Shown: piece after piece, positions 36,118-47,191 of the stretch | Position numbering within the stretch: the stretch's first letter is position 1 | How the letters are laid out: the number at the start of each line of letters is the position of its first letter | DNA from: Bacteroidaceae bacterium | GTDB taxonomy: Bacteria; Bacteroidota; Bacteroidia; Bacteroidales; Bacteroidaceae | Direction: 5' to 3' | DNA: 56,299 nt | Assembly (NCBI GenBank): GCA_017617635.1 | Contig: JAFZVW010000002.1 | Location: 1-56,299, forward strand | Program-made: the position numbers and the translations under genes | Notes under the pieces: model-generated | What the model saw: the letters and a program-made list of their open reading frames with translations, nothing else | Database searches by the model: none | Told to the model about the DNA's origin: nothing

Positions 36118-37373
36118 TGGACATCAGTTTCAAAACCTATTGACTTGAGGGCTTCCTGCATTGCATGTACATCCAGGTTGTGACCTGTTACCTGGGCGTT
36201 GCCGCTTTGCAGGTCGATGGTGACGTGTTCGACGCCTGTGCACGAGTATAGTGCTTTTTCTGCATTGCTGCGGCAATGGGTGCAGTTCATTCCGCTGATG
36301 GTGAAGGAAACGGTTTGGTCCTCGGCACAGCAGTCATGGGAATGGCAGTGGTCATGGTGGTGCTCGCATGAGCATGTATTGCCGTGCATCAGTTTTATGC
36401 GAAGGATATTAAGCAGCAGTATTGCGAGCAGTATGGTGCATGCCCACTGGAACGGGGTGCTGTGTGTGCAGCCTTCTGCTGTCTGGACGATCGACGGTGC
36501 AAACCATTCGCGGGGCATAAGGTAGTCGATGCCGTATCCGAAGGCAATGGCTCCGCAGATGATGCTGATGATATAGAGGAAGAGGGTCTTTCTGCCCAAT
36601 ACCTTATTTATTACAAGTATGCTGGCGGCATTGCTGGCAGGTCCTGCCATGAGCAGAACGAGGGCGGCTCCGGGAGTGAGGCCTTTGAGCATAAGGGCAA
36701 CGGCAATGGGAATGCTGCCTGTCGCGCACAGGTACATCGGTATGCTGATGCACAGTACGAGCAGCATGGACATGAGGGTGTTGTCCTTGAAGACGGCAAA
36801 CATCGACTCGGGGACAAAGACGGTAATGATGCCTGCTATGATTAGTCCCAGTACAAGCCATTTGCCTATGTCTGCCATCATCTCGACAAAGCCGTATTGC
36901 AGTGCTTCCCTGATTCTGCCGGCAAAGGTCTTGCTCTCTCGGGAAGGATGTGAAACTGCTTCCTGGGCGTCAGCAGAGGATGAACTGTCGGTGAAATTAA
37001 CCAGCGCACCGCCCATTACTGCGGTAACGAGTGCGGCAATAGGGCGTACCAGGGCAAACGGCAGGCCCATGATCGAATAGGTTGCGAAGATGCTGTCGAC
37101 GCCTGTCTGCGGGGTTGCGATGAGGAAGGATACGACGGCTCCATTGGATGATCCCTCGCGACGGAGTGACATCGCGGTGGGGATTACTCCGCATGAACAC
37201 AGGGGCAGTGGTATTCCCAGAAGCGCTGCGTAGATGACGGACTTGAACGTCTTTCGGCTGAGATAGCGTGAATAGAAACTGCCGGGAATGAAGGCGTGCA
37301 TGATGCCTGCAATCAGGAAACCGAGCAGCAGATATGGTGACATTTCGTTGATAAGCTGTATGACTTGTTCCAT
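36114..37373 (-). CDS. Permease with C-terminal heavy-metal-associated domain (SO_0444-type Cu/Zn efflux)
   Basis: The 419-residue protein starts at MEQVIQLINEMSPYLLLGF; an in-frame TTG 24 bases upstream overlaps the promoter and is rejected. Two blocks of four or so membrane helices carry the permease signatures GIPLPLCSCGVIPTAMSLR and CISIPMYLCATGSIPIAVAL. A His/Cys-rich loop (HGNTCSCEHHHDHCHSHDCC) sits on the cytoplasmic or periplasmic side, and the C-terminus is an HMA domain with the metal site GMNCTHC. The arrangement matches the predicted SO_0444-family copper/zinc exporters. A -7 box (TATCTTTG on the minus strand, 37395-37402) lies 22 bases upstream. Confidence 0.87.
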   Translation of the reverse strand: MEQVIQLINEMSPYLLLGFLIAGIMHAFIPGSFYSRYLSRKTFKSVIYAALLGIPLPLCSCGVIPTAMSLRREGSSNGAVVSFLIATPQTGVDSIFATYSIMGLPFALVRPIAALVTAVMGGALVNFTDSSSSADAQEAVSHPSRESKTFAGRIREALQYGFVEMMADIGKWLVLGLIIAGIITVFVPESMFAVFKDNTLMSMLLVLCISIPMYLCATGSIPIAVALMLKGLTPGAALVLLMAGPASNAASILVINKVLGRKTLFLYIISIICGAIAFGYGIDYLMPREWFAPSIVQTAEGCTHSTPFQWACTILLAILLLNILRIKLMHGNTCSCEHHHDHCHSHDCCAEDQTVSFTISGMNCTHCRSNAEKALYSCTGVEHVTIDLQSGNAQVTGHNLDVHAMQEALKSIGFETDVH

Positions 37374-37435
37374 GTTTATTTTTGTTTTCGGCTGCAAAGA
37401 TATTAAATTTCCATTGTATATAGGGGGTATTTTTA

Positions 37436-37443
37436 TATATTTG
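37436..37443 (+). promoter_or_regulatory. Candidate -7 element for the EFR1-type gene
   Basis: TATATTTG, 19 bases before the ATG at 37463, divergent from the permease -7 box at 37395-37402. Confidence 0.4.
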
Positions 37444-37462
37444 CGATGTTTTTACTGGTAAA

Positions 37463-38236
37463 ATGATATTCTATTATTCGGGTTGCGGCAATAGCCGCTG
37501 GATTGCTGAGCAGTTGTCTGTCCGCCTGGACGAGGAACTGGCCTTTATCCCCAAGCTGTTGCAGGGTGACAGTAAAGAGTATGCAATAAATGACGGTGAG
37601 TCCATAGGCTTTGTTTTTCCTGTCTATTCGTGGGCGGCTCCGCAGCTGGTGGAGAGGTTTGTGCTGGAAACGAAGTGGTCGGGCAAGCCCAAATATGTAT
37701 GGTTCGCCTGTACTTGTGGCGATGAAATGGGCTTTACGCGCAGGACGTTTGCCAAGACATTGAGAAGGGCAGGACTGGAGCTGGATTCATGTTTCTGTTT
37801 TGTAATGCCTGAGACCTATCTGGCTTTCCCGGGATTCCGCCTGGACACCAAGGAGAGGGAGCAGGAGAAGATAGACGATGCGCGCAACAAGCTTTCCTGG
37901 GTGTCGGGGAAGATAAGCCTGTGCCAGCAGGTGTGGGACGAGAAGATAGGGTGGCTGCCTTATACCAAGTCGTATTTGATACGCCCGCTATTCGTCCGTA
38001 TGGCTGGTGACAGCAAATATCATGTCCTGGATACATGCAATGGCTGCGGCAAGTGCCAGAAGGTCTGTCCGCTGGGGAATGTGAGGCTGGTGGACGGCCG
38101 TCCGCAGTGGAACGGGAACTGTACGCAATGCATGGCATGCTATCACTATTGTCCGCAGAATGCGGTGCAGTATGGCAGCTATACAAGGAACAAGGGGCAG
38201 TATTTCTTCAGTGAACGTGGTGTCAGGAGAAAATGA
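37463..38236 (+). CDS. EFR1-type flavodoxin-like ferredoxin
   Basis: The N-terminal part (about 1-150) is flavodoxin-like, with IFYYSGCGNSRWIAEQL as the phosphate-binding loop and GFVFPVYSWAAP. The C-terminal part has two 4Fe-4S sites, CNGCGKCQKVCP and CTQCMACYHYCP. Such proteins are electron carriers or redox enzymes of anaerobes with unassigned partners. The length (257) fits the EFR1 group. The 3' end overlaps the convergent PAP2-type gene by 14 bases. Confidence 0.88.
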   Translation: MIFYYSGCGNSRWIAEQLSVRLDEELAFIPKLLQGDSKEYAINDGESIGFVFPVYSWAAPQLVERFVLETKWSGKPKYVWFACTCGDEMGFTRRTFAKTLRRAGLELDSCFCFVMPETYLAFPGFRLDTKEREQEKIDDARNKLSWVSGKISLCQQVWDEKIGWLPYTKSYLIRPLFVRMAGDSKYHVLDTCNGCGKCQKVCPLGNVRLVDGRPQWNGNCTQCMACYHYCPQNAVQYGSYTRNKGQYFFSERGVRRK

Positions 38237-38858
38237 TCCCGATTATACCGCAACATATTCCGATGTACGTTCCGCCTAACACCTCTGACAGTGTGTGACC
38301 GCGCAGGAGCATGCGGCTGCTCATCACTGCACCTGACAGCAGTATGCTTGCGCACAGCCACCACAATGGATTGAAGTGGAATATTGTGGAGTAGGCGAAT
38401 ATGCATCCGATAATGGCACCTGTACCTGCCGAGTGTGCGCTGACGTGGTGCCAGATGTTGAAGATGACGCAGCTGCAGTTGACGAGCAGGCTGACGGATA
38501 TGATTGCTCCCATGAAACTGGGCAGGTTCATATTCCTGCAGAACATGAGGCAGCAGATATAGCAGACAATCTTGATGATATAGGCAGTGGCCCTATTGTG
38601 CTGCATGTGCATCTCGTGGTGCGTCCATCCGTAGATGCGCTGCACTGCCTTCTGACCGAACCATGGCATTGCAACGGTGAAGATGTATACCGCCGCGAGT
38701 ACCATAAGCTTGAAATCCCATGGCAGAAGGCTCATGTATGTTGCGGTAAGCAGAATGACGAATCCTACCAGCGGGTAGAATGACGGGATGAAGATGCCTG
38801 AGAGTATGCGTGCGCCTGTAATAAGAAGGCGCAGGGCACGGATTTTTTCTTTGCTCAT
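38223..38858 (-). CDS. PAP2-like membrane phosphatase family protein
   Basis: Six or so membrane helices enclose recognisable PAP2 motifs: HHVSAHSAGTGAI (SGH-type motif 2) and SRMLLRGHTLSEVLGG (SRxxxxxHxxxDVxxG motif 3, with Glu in place of Asp). The KxxxxxxRP motif 1 is not clear, so activity is uncertain. Its ATG overlaps the rpoN stop by 4 bases (38855-38858), so it is translationally coupled to rpoN. Confidence 0.75.
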   Translation of the reverse strand: MSKEKIRALRLLITGARILSGIFIPSFYPLVGFVILLTATYMSLLPWDFKLMVLAAVYIFTVAMPWFGQKAVQRIYGWTHHEMHMQHNRATAYIIKIVCYICCLMFCRNMNLPSFMGAIISVSLLVNCSCVIFNIWHHVSAHSAGTGAIIGCIFAYSTIFHFNPLWWLCASILLSGAVMSSRMLLRGHTLSEVLGGTYIGICCGIIGIIFS

Positions 38859-40249
38859 ATCTTTCTCATTCTGCTGGTTGGAATACCCATCTGTTCGCGG
38901 TATTTGGATACTGTGCGCCTTGCAACGTCGAATCCCATGCGGTTTAACTCAAGGACAATCTTGTCATCACCCAGTGGATGGTGCTTGTCCTCGTTGTCGA
39001 TTATTTCCTTCAGTGCATTGCGTACCTGACGGGTTGTGGCTTCGTCGTCGCTGTTCCTGACTGCTGTGGTGAAGAACCATTTGAGCGACTTTATACCATA
39101 GGGGGTGTCCACGTATTTGCTGTTGCAGACACGCGAGATGGTGCTTGGGTCCAGTTTGGTTATCCTGGCAATGTCCTCGAGACGCATGGGTTTGAGACGG
39201 CTTTCGTCGCCTTCGGCAAAATACTGTTTCTGTATGCGTATGATTGCCTGCATCGTCTGCATCATTGTCTGACGGCGCTGAAGCATGGCACTGATAAACA
39301 ATTTGCCCTTGTTAACATATCCGCGTACGAAGCTCTGGTCAATCATATCCTGTGCATCGTCAGAAATCTGCAGGGTTGGAATGTCGGCATCGTTAAGGGT
39401 GAGGGCGATGTGTCCGTCAGCATCCACTTCGACGGTGAAATCGGGCGTTATCGTTTGTGTGGTGTTGCTGTCCTTCTCGCTCATGGCATTGCCGGGGCGT
39501 GGGTTGAGGCGGTGCATCTCGGCTCGCAAGTTGTCTGTCTGCTGGGTGGTGAGGCTGTATTTCTTCTGTATGTGTGACCAGCGGTTGTGCGTGATGTCGT
39601 CCCAGTCCTGGATGATAATCTTCTCCAGTTGCTGCAGGTGGTGCTTGCGGCATTGCAGAATCAGGCATTCCTGCAGGTTGCGTGCTCCGACACCGGTGGG
39701 TTCGAACTGCCACAAGACCTTGAGCATGCGCTCGACGTCCTCGGTAGTGGTGTCGCACCAATGGTAGATGGTCAGCTCGTCAGCTATCTCGTGAAGCGGT
39801 TTCTGCAGGAGGCCGTCATCTCCCAGGCTGCCTATGATGTACTCCAGGACCTTGCGGTCATGGTCGTTGAGTTTGTATTCACCGGCCTGCTCTTTTAGCT
39901 GGTCATAGAAGCTCTGGCTGTCGGCGGTTTCAATGCCGTTTGTGTCTTCGGCGTCTGCTCCGTTGGGAGTGTTGCGGAGCATGTAGTCGGGTATGTCGTC
40001 CTCGTTCCTGTAGTCCTTGCGCTGGTCGTAGTTCTCGCTTTGGCTGGTATGTTGTTCTTCAATCGGCTTGTCGGGGTTGTGAAGTGTCTCAAGGTACGGA
40101 TTCTCGTCAAGCTCAGCCTTTACGCGTTCGCGGAATCCTTCCATAGGCAGCTCGGTAAGACGTGCTGCCAGGACCTGCATTGCAGATTGCATCTGAATCT
40201 GCTCCTGAGTAAGCTTCTGCTGCTGTATCTGTGAGAGTCCGGTCTTCAT
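38855..40249 (-). CDS. rpoN: RNA polymerase sigma-54 factor
   Basis: RpoN directs transcription from -24/-12 promoters with enhancer-binding proteins. The 464-residue protein has the N-terminal Gln-rich activator-interacting region (GLSQIQQQKLTQEQIQMQSA), a core-binding domain, a central HTH, and the C-terminal RpoN box near TVSKYREQMGIP (variant of ARRTVAKYRE). It begins 6 bases after rnr and is followed by the PAP2-like gene with a 4-base overlap, so the three form one operon. Confidence 0.96.
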   Translation of the reverse strand: MKTGLSQIQQQKLTQEQIQMQSAMQVLAARLTELPMEGFRERVKAELDENPYLETLHNPDKPIEEQHTSQSENYDQRKDYRNEDDIPDYMLRNTPNGADAEDTNGIETADSQSFYDQLKEQAGEYKLNDHDRKVLEYIIGSLGDDGLLQKPLHEIADELTIYHWCDTTTEDVERMLKVLWQFEPTGVGARNLQECLILQCRKHHLQQLEKIIIQDWDDITHNRWSHIQKKYSLTTQQTDNLRAEMHRLNPRPGNAMSEKDSNTTQTITPDFTVEVDADGHIALTLNDADIPTLQISDDAQDMIDQSFVRGYVNKGKLFISAMLQRRQTMMQTMQAIIRIQKQYFAEGDESRLKPMRLEDIARITKLDPSTISRVCNSKYVDTPYGIKSLKWFFTTAVRNSDDEATTRQVRNALKEIIDNEDKHHPLGDDKIVLELNRMGFDVARRTVSKYREQMGIPTSRMRKI

Positions 40250-40255
40250 CGTAGC

Positions 40256-42499
40256 TTAGCTTATTAGCTTGTAGTCCAGTTGCTTGTGGTAAAGGTCGGC
40301 GCGGGCTACCTGTATTTCGACTTCGTCACCCAGATTGTACTGGTGGTGGTATTTGCGTCCGCGCAGGCAGAAGTTCTTCTCGTCGAACTCGTAGTAGTCG
40401 TCATCCAGGTCGCGGAGGGGAACAAATCCTTCGCATTTGTTCTCGTTGACCTCGACGTAGAGACCGAACTCAGTTACTCCGCAGATGGTGCCGACAAAGG
40501 TTTCGCCCAGGTGGTCTTTCATGAACTCGACCTGCTTGTACTTGATGCTGGAGCGTTCGGCCTGTGCCGCTGTCTGCTCGGCATCGCTGCATTGTTCGCA
40601 AAGCTCCTCGTACTTGGCAGGGTTGACACTGTGTCCGCCTGCCGCATATTTGGTAAGCAGGCGGTGAACCATCAGGTCGGGATAGCGGCGGATGGGTGAG
40701 GTGAAGTGTGTGTAGTATTCGAATGCAAGGCCGTAGTGTCCTATGTTGTGTACGCTATAGCGTGCTTTCATCATGGCACGCAGCGTTATCATCTCTATGA
40801 CGTTCTGCTGTGGCTTGCCGTGAACTTCGGCAAGCATCTTGTTCAGGTTCTTGGAGATGTCGCTCATATTGCCCTTTGTCTTCAGGCTGTATCCGAACTT
40901 GCCGACAAAGTCGCTAAGGTTCATAAGCTTGTTCGGGTCGGGACTCTCGTGAATACGGTACGGGAGACATTTGGCTTTCTGGTTCTTGGGAACCTTGCCG
41001 ATGCTTTCCGCAACGGTGCGGTTGGCGAGGAGCATGAATTCCTCGACCAGCTTGTTAGCGTCCTTGGCTACCTTGAAGTACACTCCCGTGGGCTTGCCCT
41101 TGTCGTCCAGATGGAAGCGGACCTCGCAGCGGTCGAAATCGACGGAGCCGTGCAGGAAGCGCTTGCGCCGCAGTTCCTTGGCCATACGGTTCAGGACTAT
41201 CAGAAGTTTGCGTTCCTCGCTGCCGGGTTCAAAGCGTGTCGTGGGTTCGTGGTCTTCGATTGGTGCAAGGAAGTCGCCCGGTGCATCGTAATCCTGTTCG
41301 CTCGCCTCGTGTTCCTCTTCCAGTATCTGCTGTACCTCCTCGTATGTGAAGCGTCGGTTGCTGCGTGTTACGGTGTGCAGGATTTCATAGTCCTTGACCT
41401 CGGCTTTCTCGTTTATCTTGAACAGGACGGAGAAGGTGAGCTTATCTTCGTCGGGACGCAGGGAGCAGAGATTGTTGCAGAGCCTCTCGGGCAGCATGGG
41501 AATGGTGCGGTCGACGAGATATACGCTGGTGCCGCGTTTCAGTGCCTCCTTGTCTATTATCGAGTTCTCGGTTACATAATATGAAACGTCTGCAATATGT
41601 ACACCGACCTCGTATAATTTACTGCTTGAAGATTTGCCTTTGGTTATATCGCGGATGGATATGGCGTCGTCAAAGTCTTTGGCATCATGCGGGTCGATGG
41701 TCATTGTCAGGACGTCACGCATATCCCTGCGACGGGCGATTTCGTCTTCTGTTATGTCACCCTGAATCCTGTCGGCAGCTGCCTCGACGGCCTTGGGGTA
41801 TGTGTAGGGTAGTCCGTATTCCGCCAGAATGGCGTGCATCTCGGCATTGTTTTCGCCGGTTTTACCGAGTATGTCGACTACCTTGCCGATTGGATTCTTG
41901 GATTCATCGGGCCACTCGACGATGCGTACTACGACCTTGTCGCCGTTTATTGCCTTGTGCATCATGGCCTTGGGGATGAATATGTCATTGGCAAGAGTGC
42001 GGTCTTCTGTCTGCAGATATGCATATCCCTTGCGTACAATCAGGGTACCGACAAACTGCCTGTCGCTGCGCTGCAGGATTTCCGTTACCATTGCTTCGCG
42101 CATGTGGCGCTTGCGACGTGCCAGGAGTGTTACTTTTACGCGGTCGCCGTCCATTGCATGCATCGAGTTGCGTTCGGCGACGAGGATGGGTTCTGCCCCG
42201 TTGTCAGGCAGGAAGGTGTTCTTGCCGTTGGACTTGCGGTGGAACAGGCCTTCCATAATCTGTGTCGGTGTGTTGAGCTGGTATTGCTGACGTCCGACTT
42301 CCTTCAGGTAATCGTCAAGCAGGAGGTCGTCGATGCAATCCATGCACAGCAGCTTTGAGGGATGGGCGGTAAGCCCCAGTTCCCTCCAAATGCGGCGTGC
42401 ATCCATGACTTCACCGGCATGACTGTTGAACAGGTCTACAATCATATGCAGAAGTTCGACCTTGCGCAGATACCGGCCGCCATGATTTTTATTTGCCAT
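40256..42499 (-). CDS. rnr: Ribonuclease R
   Basis: RNase R is a processive 3'-5' exoribonuclease. The 747-residue protein has N-terminal cold-shock/OB domains, the RNB catalytic domain with [16 protein letters not shown] (the Asp residues that bind magnesium) and [20 protein letters not shown]-like sequence (here [20 protein letters not shown]), and a C-terminal S1 domain. Length and order are normal. First gene of the rnr-rpoN-PAP2 operon; a -7 box is 26 bases upstream. Confidence 0.96.
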   Translation of the reverse strand: [747 protein letters not shown]

Positions 42500-42524
42500 A
42501 ATATTAATGTGATTTATTTATGTG

Positions 42525-42532
42525 CAAAAGTA
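42525..42532 (-). promoter_or_regulatory. Candidate -7 element for the rnr-rpoN operon
   Basis: TACTTTTG on the minus strand, 26 bases before the rnr start. No good -33 partner is seen. Confidence 0.45.
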
Positions 42533-42575
42533 TAAAAAAGTAGCAACTCTGAATAATAAACTGTAAAGTATTTTA

Positions 42576-42583
42576 TACCTTTG
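42576..42583 (+). promoter_or_regulatory. Candidate -7 element for the epimerase gene
   Basis: TACCTTTG, 30 bases before the ATG at 42613, divergent from the rnr promoter. Confidence 0.45.
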
Positions 42584-42612
42584 TCGTGTAATTGTAATAT
42601 CTGGATTGTAAA

Positions 42613-43680
42613 ATGGCAAGAGTCTTGGTTACGGGTGCCAGTGGGTTTATTGGCAGCTATATAGTCAGTCGGGGATTGGAGTTAGGATACGAGGTGTGGG
42701 CTGCTGTACGCGGAACCAGTTCGCGGGCTTACCTGCAGGATTCTCGTATAAGGTTTATTGAGCTGAGCCTTGGCAACGAGGAGCGTCTGGTGCAGGAACT
42801 GCAGGCTTCCGGAGTTAAGTTTGACTACGTCGTGCATGCGGCAGGTGCCACCAAGTGCCTGGACGTAAATGACTTTTATAGGACCAATACACAGGGAACG
42901 TGTAATCTGGCAAATGCCCTGATAAAGGCAGATATGGTGCCAGAAAGGTTTGTCTTCGTCAGTTCGCTGAGTGTGTTCGGTGCCGTGCGCGAGACTCCCG
43001 TACGTCCACGCCCCAAGGGCTATGGCAGAGGGGATGTTATAGCTCCTGAGGAATCCATCTACGATCCCATCCTGCCTACCGATGTTCCACAGCCTAACAC
43101 CGCATACGGAAAAAGCAAGCTGGCGGCTGAGGATTTCCTTCGCACATTGGATGTAACCAGGTTCCCCTATGTCATTTTGCGACCGACCGGAGTGTACGGG
43201 CCTCGGGAAAAGGATTATTTCGTGATGGCAAGGAGTATAGCCGGGCACAGCGACTTTGCCGTGGGGTACAAGCCGCAGGAGATTACCTTTATATATATGA
43301 TGGACGTGGTGCAGGCCGTCTACAAAAGCCTGACATCACCTGCCGCCGTGGGCAAGGCTTATTTCCTGAGCGACGGCAGGGTTTATAATTCGCGTCGTTT
43401 CAGCGATCTGGTTCAGCAGGAACTGGGTAATCCGTGGGTGCTGCATATCAAGGCTCCGCTGTGGTTCCTGCGTATGCTGTGCTGGTGTGGCGACAAGTGG
43501 ATGCACCTTACCGGCAAGCTGATTGTACTGAACAACGACAAGTTCAATATCCTGTCGCAGCGTAACTGGCGATGCGACATAGAGCCTGCCCGCCGCGACC
43601 TGGGCTTTGAGCCTGAATGGTCGCTCGAGGAAGGCGTCAGGGCTGCAGTCAAGTGGTATAGGGAAAACGGTTGGCTGTAG
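42613..43680 (+). CDS. NAD(P)-dependent epimerase/dehydratase (extended SDR)
   Basis: The 355-residue protein has the Rossmann motif LVTGASGFIGSYIV at the N-terminus, a serine in VFVSSLSVFGA and the active-site Tyr-Lys pair in NTAYGKSKLAAEDF. It then has the substrate-side motif VILRPTGVYGPREKDYF. These place it in the extended SDR family acting on nucleotide sugars or related alcohols. The exact substrate cannot be assigned. A double hairpin closes the gene. Confidence 0.87.
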   Translation: MARVLVTGASGFIGSYIVSRGLELGYEVWAAVRGTSSRAYLQDSRIRFIELSLGNEERLVQELQASGVKFDYVVHAAGATKCLDVNDFYRTNTQGTCNLANALIKADMVPERFVFVSSLSVFGAVRETPVRPRPKGYGRGDVIAPEESIYDPILPTDVPQPNTAYGKSKLAAEDFLRTLDVTRFPYVILRPTGVYGPREKDYFVMARSIAGHSDFAVGYKPQEITFIYMMDVVQAVYKSLTSPAAVGKAYFLSDGRVYNSRRFSDLVQQELGNPWVLHIKAPLWFLRMLCWCGDKWMHLTGKLIVLNNDKFNILSQRNWRCDIEPARRDLGFEPEWSLEEGVRAAVKWYRENGWL

Positions 43681-43681
43681 G

Positions 43682-43711
43682 CCTGTAAGATATACAGGTG
43701 TGTTTTACACC
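43682..43711. terminator. Overlapping hairpins between convergent epimerase and ddh genes
   Basis: CCTGTA (43682-43687) pairs with TACAGG (43693-43698), and GGTGT (43697-43701) pairs with ACACC (43707-43711). They share GG, so they exclude each other. The second overlaps the last bases of ddh. Likely a bidirectional terminator. Confidence 0.45.
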
Positions 43712-44604
43712 AGATGACGTATGATGTCCTCGCGATTGCCCGGCAGGTAATCGATAACGGGAATCTCGATCATCGTATATGCTCCAGGCTGCTGTTTCAT
43801 ACTTGCGCGTGCAACATTGACCAGAACCTGTGCCGTGAGGGCAGGGTTGTTGATCTTCATGTTGAACTCGAACAGCTGGTTGTGCGTGGTACCGCTTACG
43901 CCCTTGCGTACGAGGTTTACACCGTGACCTACGTCATTGAGTGCATCTACGCTGTCAACGGCAAATACGTGCGTCTCGTCGCTGGCAAAGTATGGGTCGG
44001 CCTTGATTGCAGCAGTAACCTCGTCGAGGCTGGCTCCTTCCTCCAGTTCGACATATACCATGCGGCGGTGTATGCCTTCACCTACGGGTATTGTCATCGA
44101 GAGAGCATCCTTGACTCCTGCCTTTGACTTCACGCAAACGCTGTGGCCCATGCTGCGGCCGGGACCGAAATTAGTGTAGCTGATGCCCTTGGGTGCAAGG
44201 GATTCCATCAGAGTGCGTACGATTGAGTCAGACCCCGGATCCCAGCCGGCTGATATGATGCTGACCCTGCCTGCTTTCTTTGCTGCTGCGTCCAATGTGC
44301 GGCGCAGGTCTACGATTTGTCCGTGGATGTCGAAACTGTCGACTGTATTGATTCCAAGTTCCAGGCACTTGAGTGCATATTCTTCGACCGAACGTGTCGG
44401 GGTTGCCAAGATGGCAACGTCCACATGACCCAGTTCACGTATGTCGCTTACAACCTGATAGTCGGCCAGTTCGACCGGCTTGTTCTCGGCACCTGCACGG
44501 CGTACAATGCCTGCAATTTCCATGTCTGGTGCTGCCTGAAGGGCCTGAAGGGCATATTTGCCGATATTGCCGTATCCGACAACGGCGACTCTGATTTTGT
44601 TCAT
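43705..44604 (-). CDS. ddh: meso-Diaminopimelate D-dehydrogenase
   Basis: Ddh converts tetrahydrodipicolinate and ammonia to meso-diaminopimelate with NADPH in one step, for lysine and peptidoglycan synthesis. The 299-residue protein starts with the Rossmann motif RVAVVGYGNIGKYALQALQA and contains SAGWDPGSDSIVRTL and FGPGRSMGHSV, both characteristic of the family. Length fits the Bacteroides enzyme (about 300) rather than the 320 of Corynebacterium. It is transcribed away from pflB, with a shared regulatory region between them. Confidence 0.95.
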   Translation of the reverse strand: MNKIRVAVVGYGNIGKYALQALQAAPDMEIAGIVRRAGAENKPVELADYQVVSDIRELGHVDVAILATPTRSVEEYALKCLELGINTVDSFDIHGQIVDLRRTLDAAAKKAGRVSIISAGWDPGSDSIVRTLMESLAPKGISYTNFGPGRSMGHSVCVKSKAGVKDALSMTIPVGEGIHRRMVYVELEEGASLDEVTAAIKADPYFASDETHVFAVDSVDALNDVGHGVNLVRKGVSGTTHNQLFEFNMKINNPALTAQVLVNVARASMKQQPGAYTMIEIPVIDYLPGNREDIIRHLV

Positions 44605-44644
44605 TTTGTTTAGGTTTTAGTGTCAATTTTATTCTTGTCGAGCG

Positions 44645-44676
44645 CAAAAGTATGACATTTTGTTTGAAATCACAAA
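44645..44676 (-). promoter_or_regulatory. Promoter of ddh
   Basis: On the minus strand TTTG (44673-44676) and TACTTTTG (44645-44652) are 20 bases apart. The -7 box lies 40 bases before the ddh start. Confidence 0.7.
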
Positions 44677-44702
44677 CATTTTGCTTAAAAAATGAAAGTT
44701 TG

Positions 44703-44738
44703 CTTGACATTTGTCAATTGACTTGACATTTGTCAATT
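44703..44738. promoter_or_regulatory. Tandem palindromic operator between ddh and pflB
   Basis: A 17-base direct repeat occurs at 44703-44719 and 44722-44738 with a 19-base period. Each copy contains the palindrome TTGACATTTGTCAA (44704-44717 and 44723-44736). The sites lie about 27 bases upstream of the ddh -33 box and 36 bases upstream of the pflB -33 box, so a regulator bound here could act on either or both genes. Confidence 0.6.
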
Positions 44739-44759
44739 AATCAGCACTAATTCAAAAAA

Positions 44760-44833
44760 CATGAATTCATGTGTTTGTAATATTTACAAATAGTCGTATC
44801 TTTGCACTCGAAAAGAAAAGCGGGCTAACCGCT
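44760..44833 (+). promoter_or_regulatory. pflB promoter, adjacent palindromes and leader hairpin
   Basis: TTTG (44774-44777) and TATCTTTG (44797-44804) are 19 bases apart. TTTGTAATATTTACAAA (44774-44790) is an inverted repeat covering the -33 box and spacer, where a repressor would block polymerase. CATGAATTCATG (44760-44771) is a perfect palindrome just upstream. In the leader, AGCGG (44819-44823) pairs with CCGCT (44829-44833). Confidence 0.6.
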
Positions 44834-44875
44834 GTTCGATGAATTTATTAACCACTATTTATATTTAGCATTTTT

Positions 44876-47116
<2,241 letters not shown>

Positions 47117-47140
47117 TCAGCAACCTGTCTATATAAATAT

Positions 47141-47174
47141 AATGGTGCCAACAAACCGTTGGCGCCATTTTTTT
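47141..47174 (+). terminator. Rho-independent terminator of pflB
   Basis: AATGGTGCCAAC (47141-47152) pairs with GTTGGCGCCATT (47158-47169) around a 5-base loop, followed by a run of T to 47174. Confidence 0.9.
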
Positions 47175-47191
47175 CTTTAGCAAGTGACAGA

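Noticed and set aside
39940-42358. Plus-strand frames opposite rpoN and rnr
   Set aside because: Both minus-strand genes are full length with clear motifs; the plus-strand products are rich in Cys, Arg and Ser, as expected of antisense translation.
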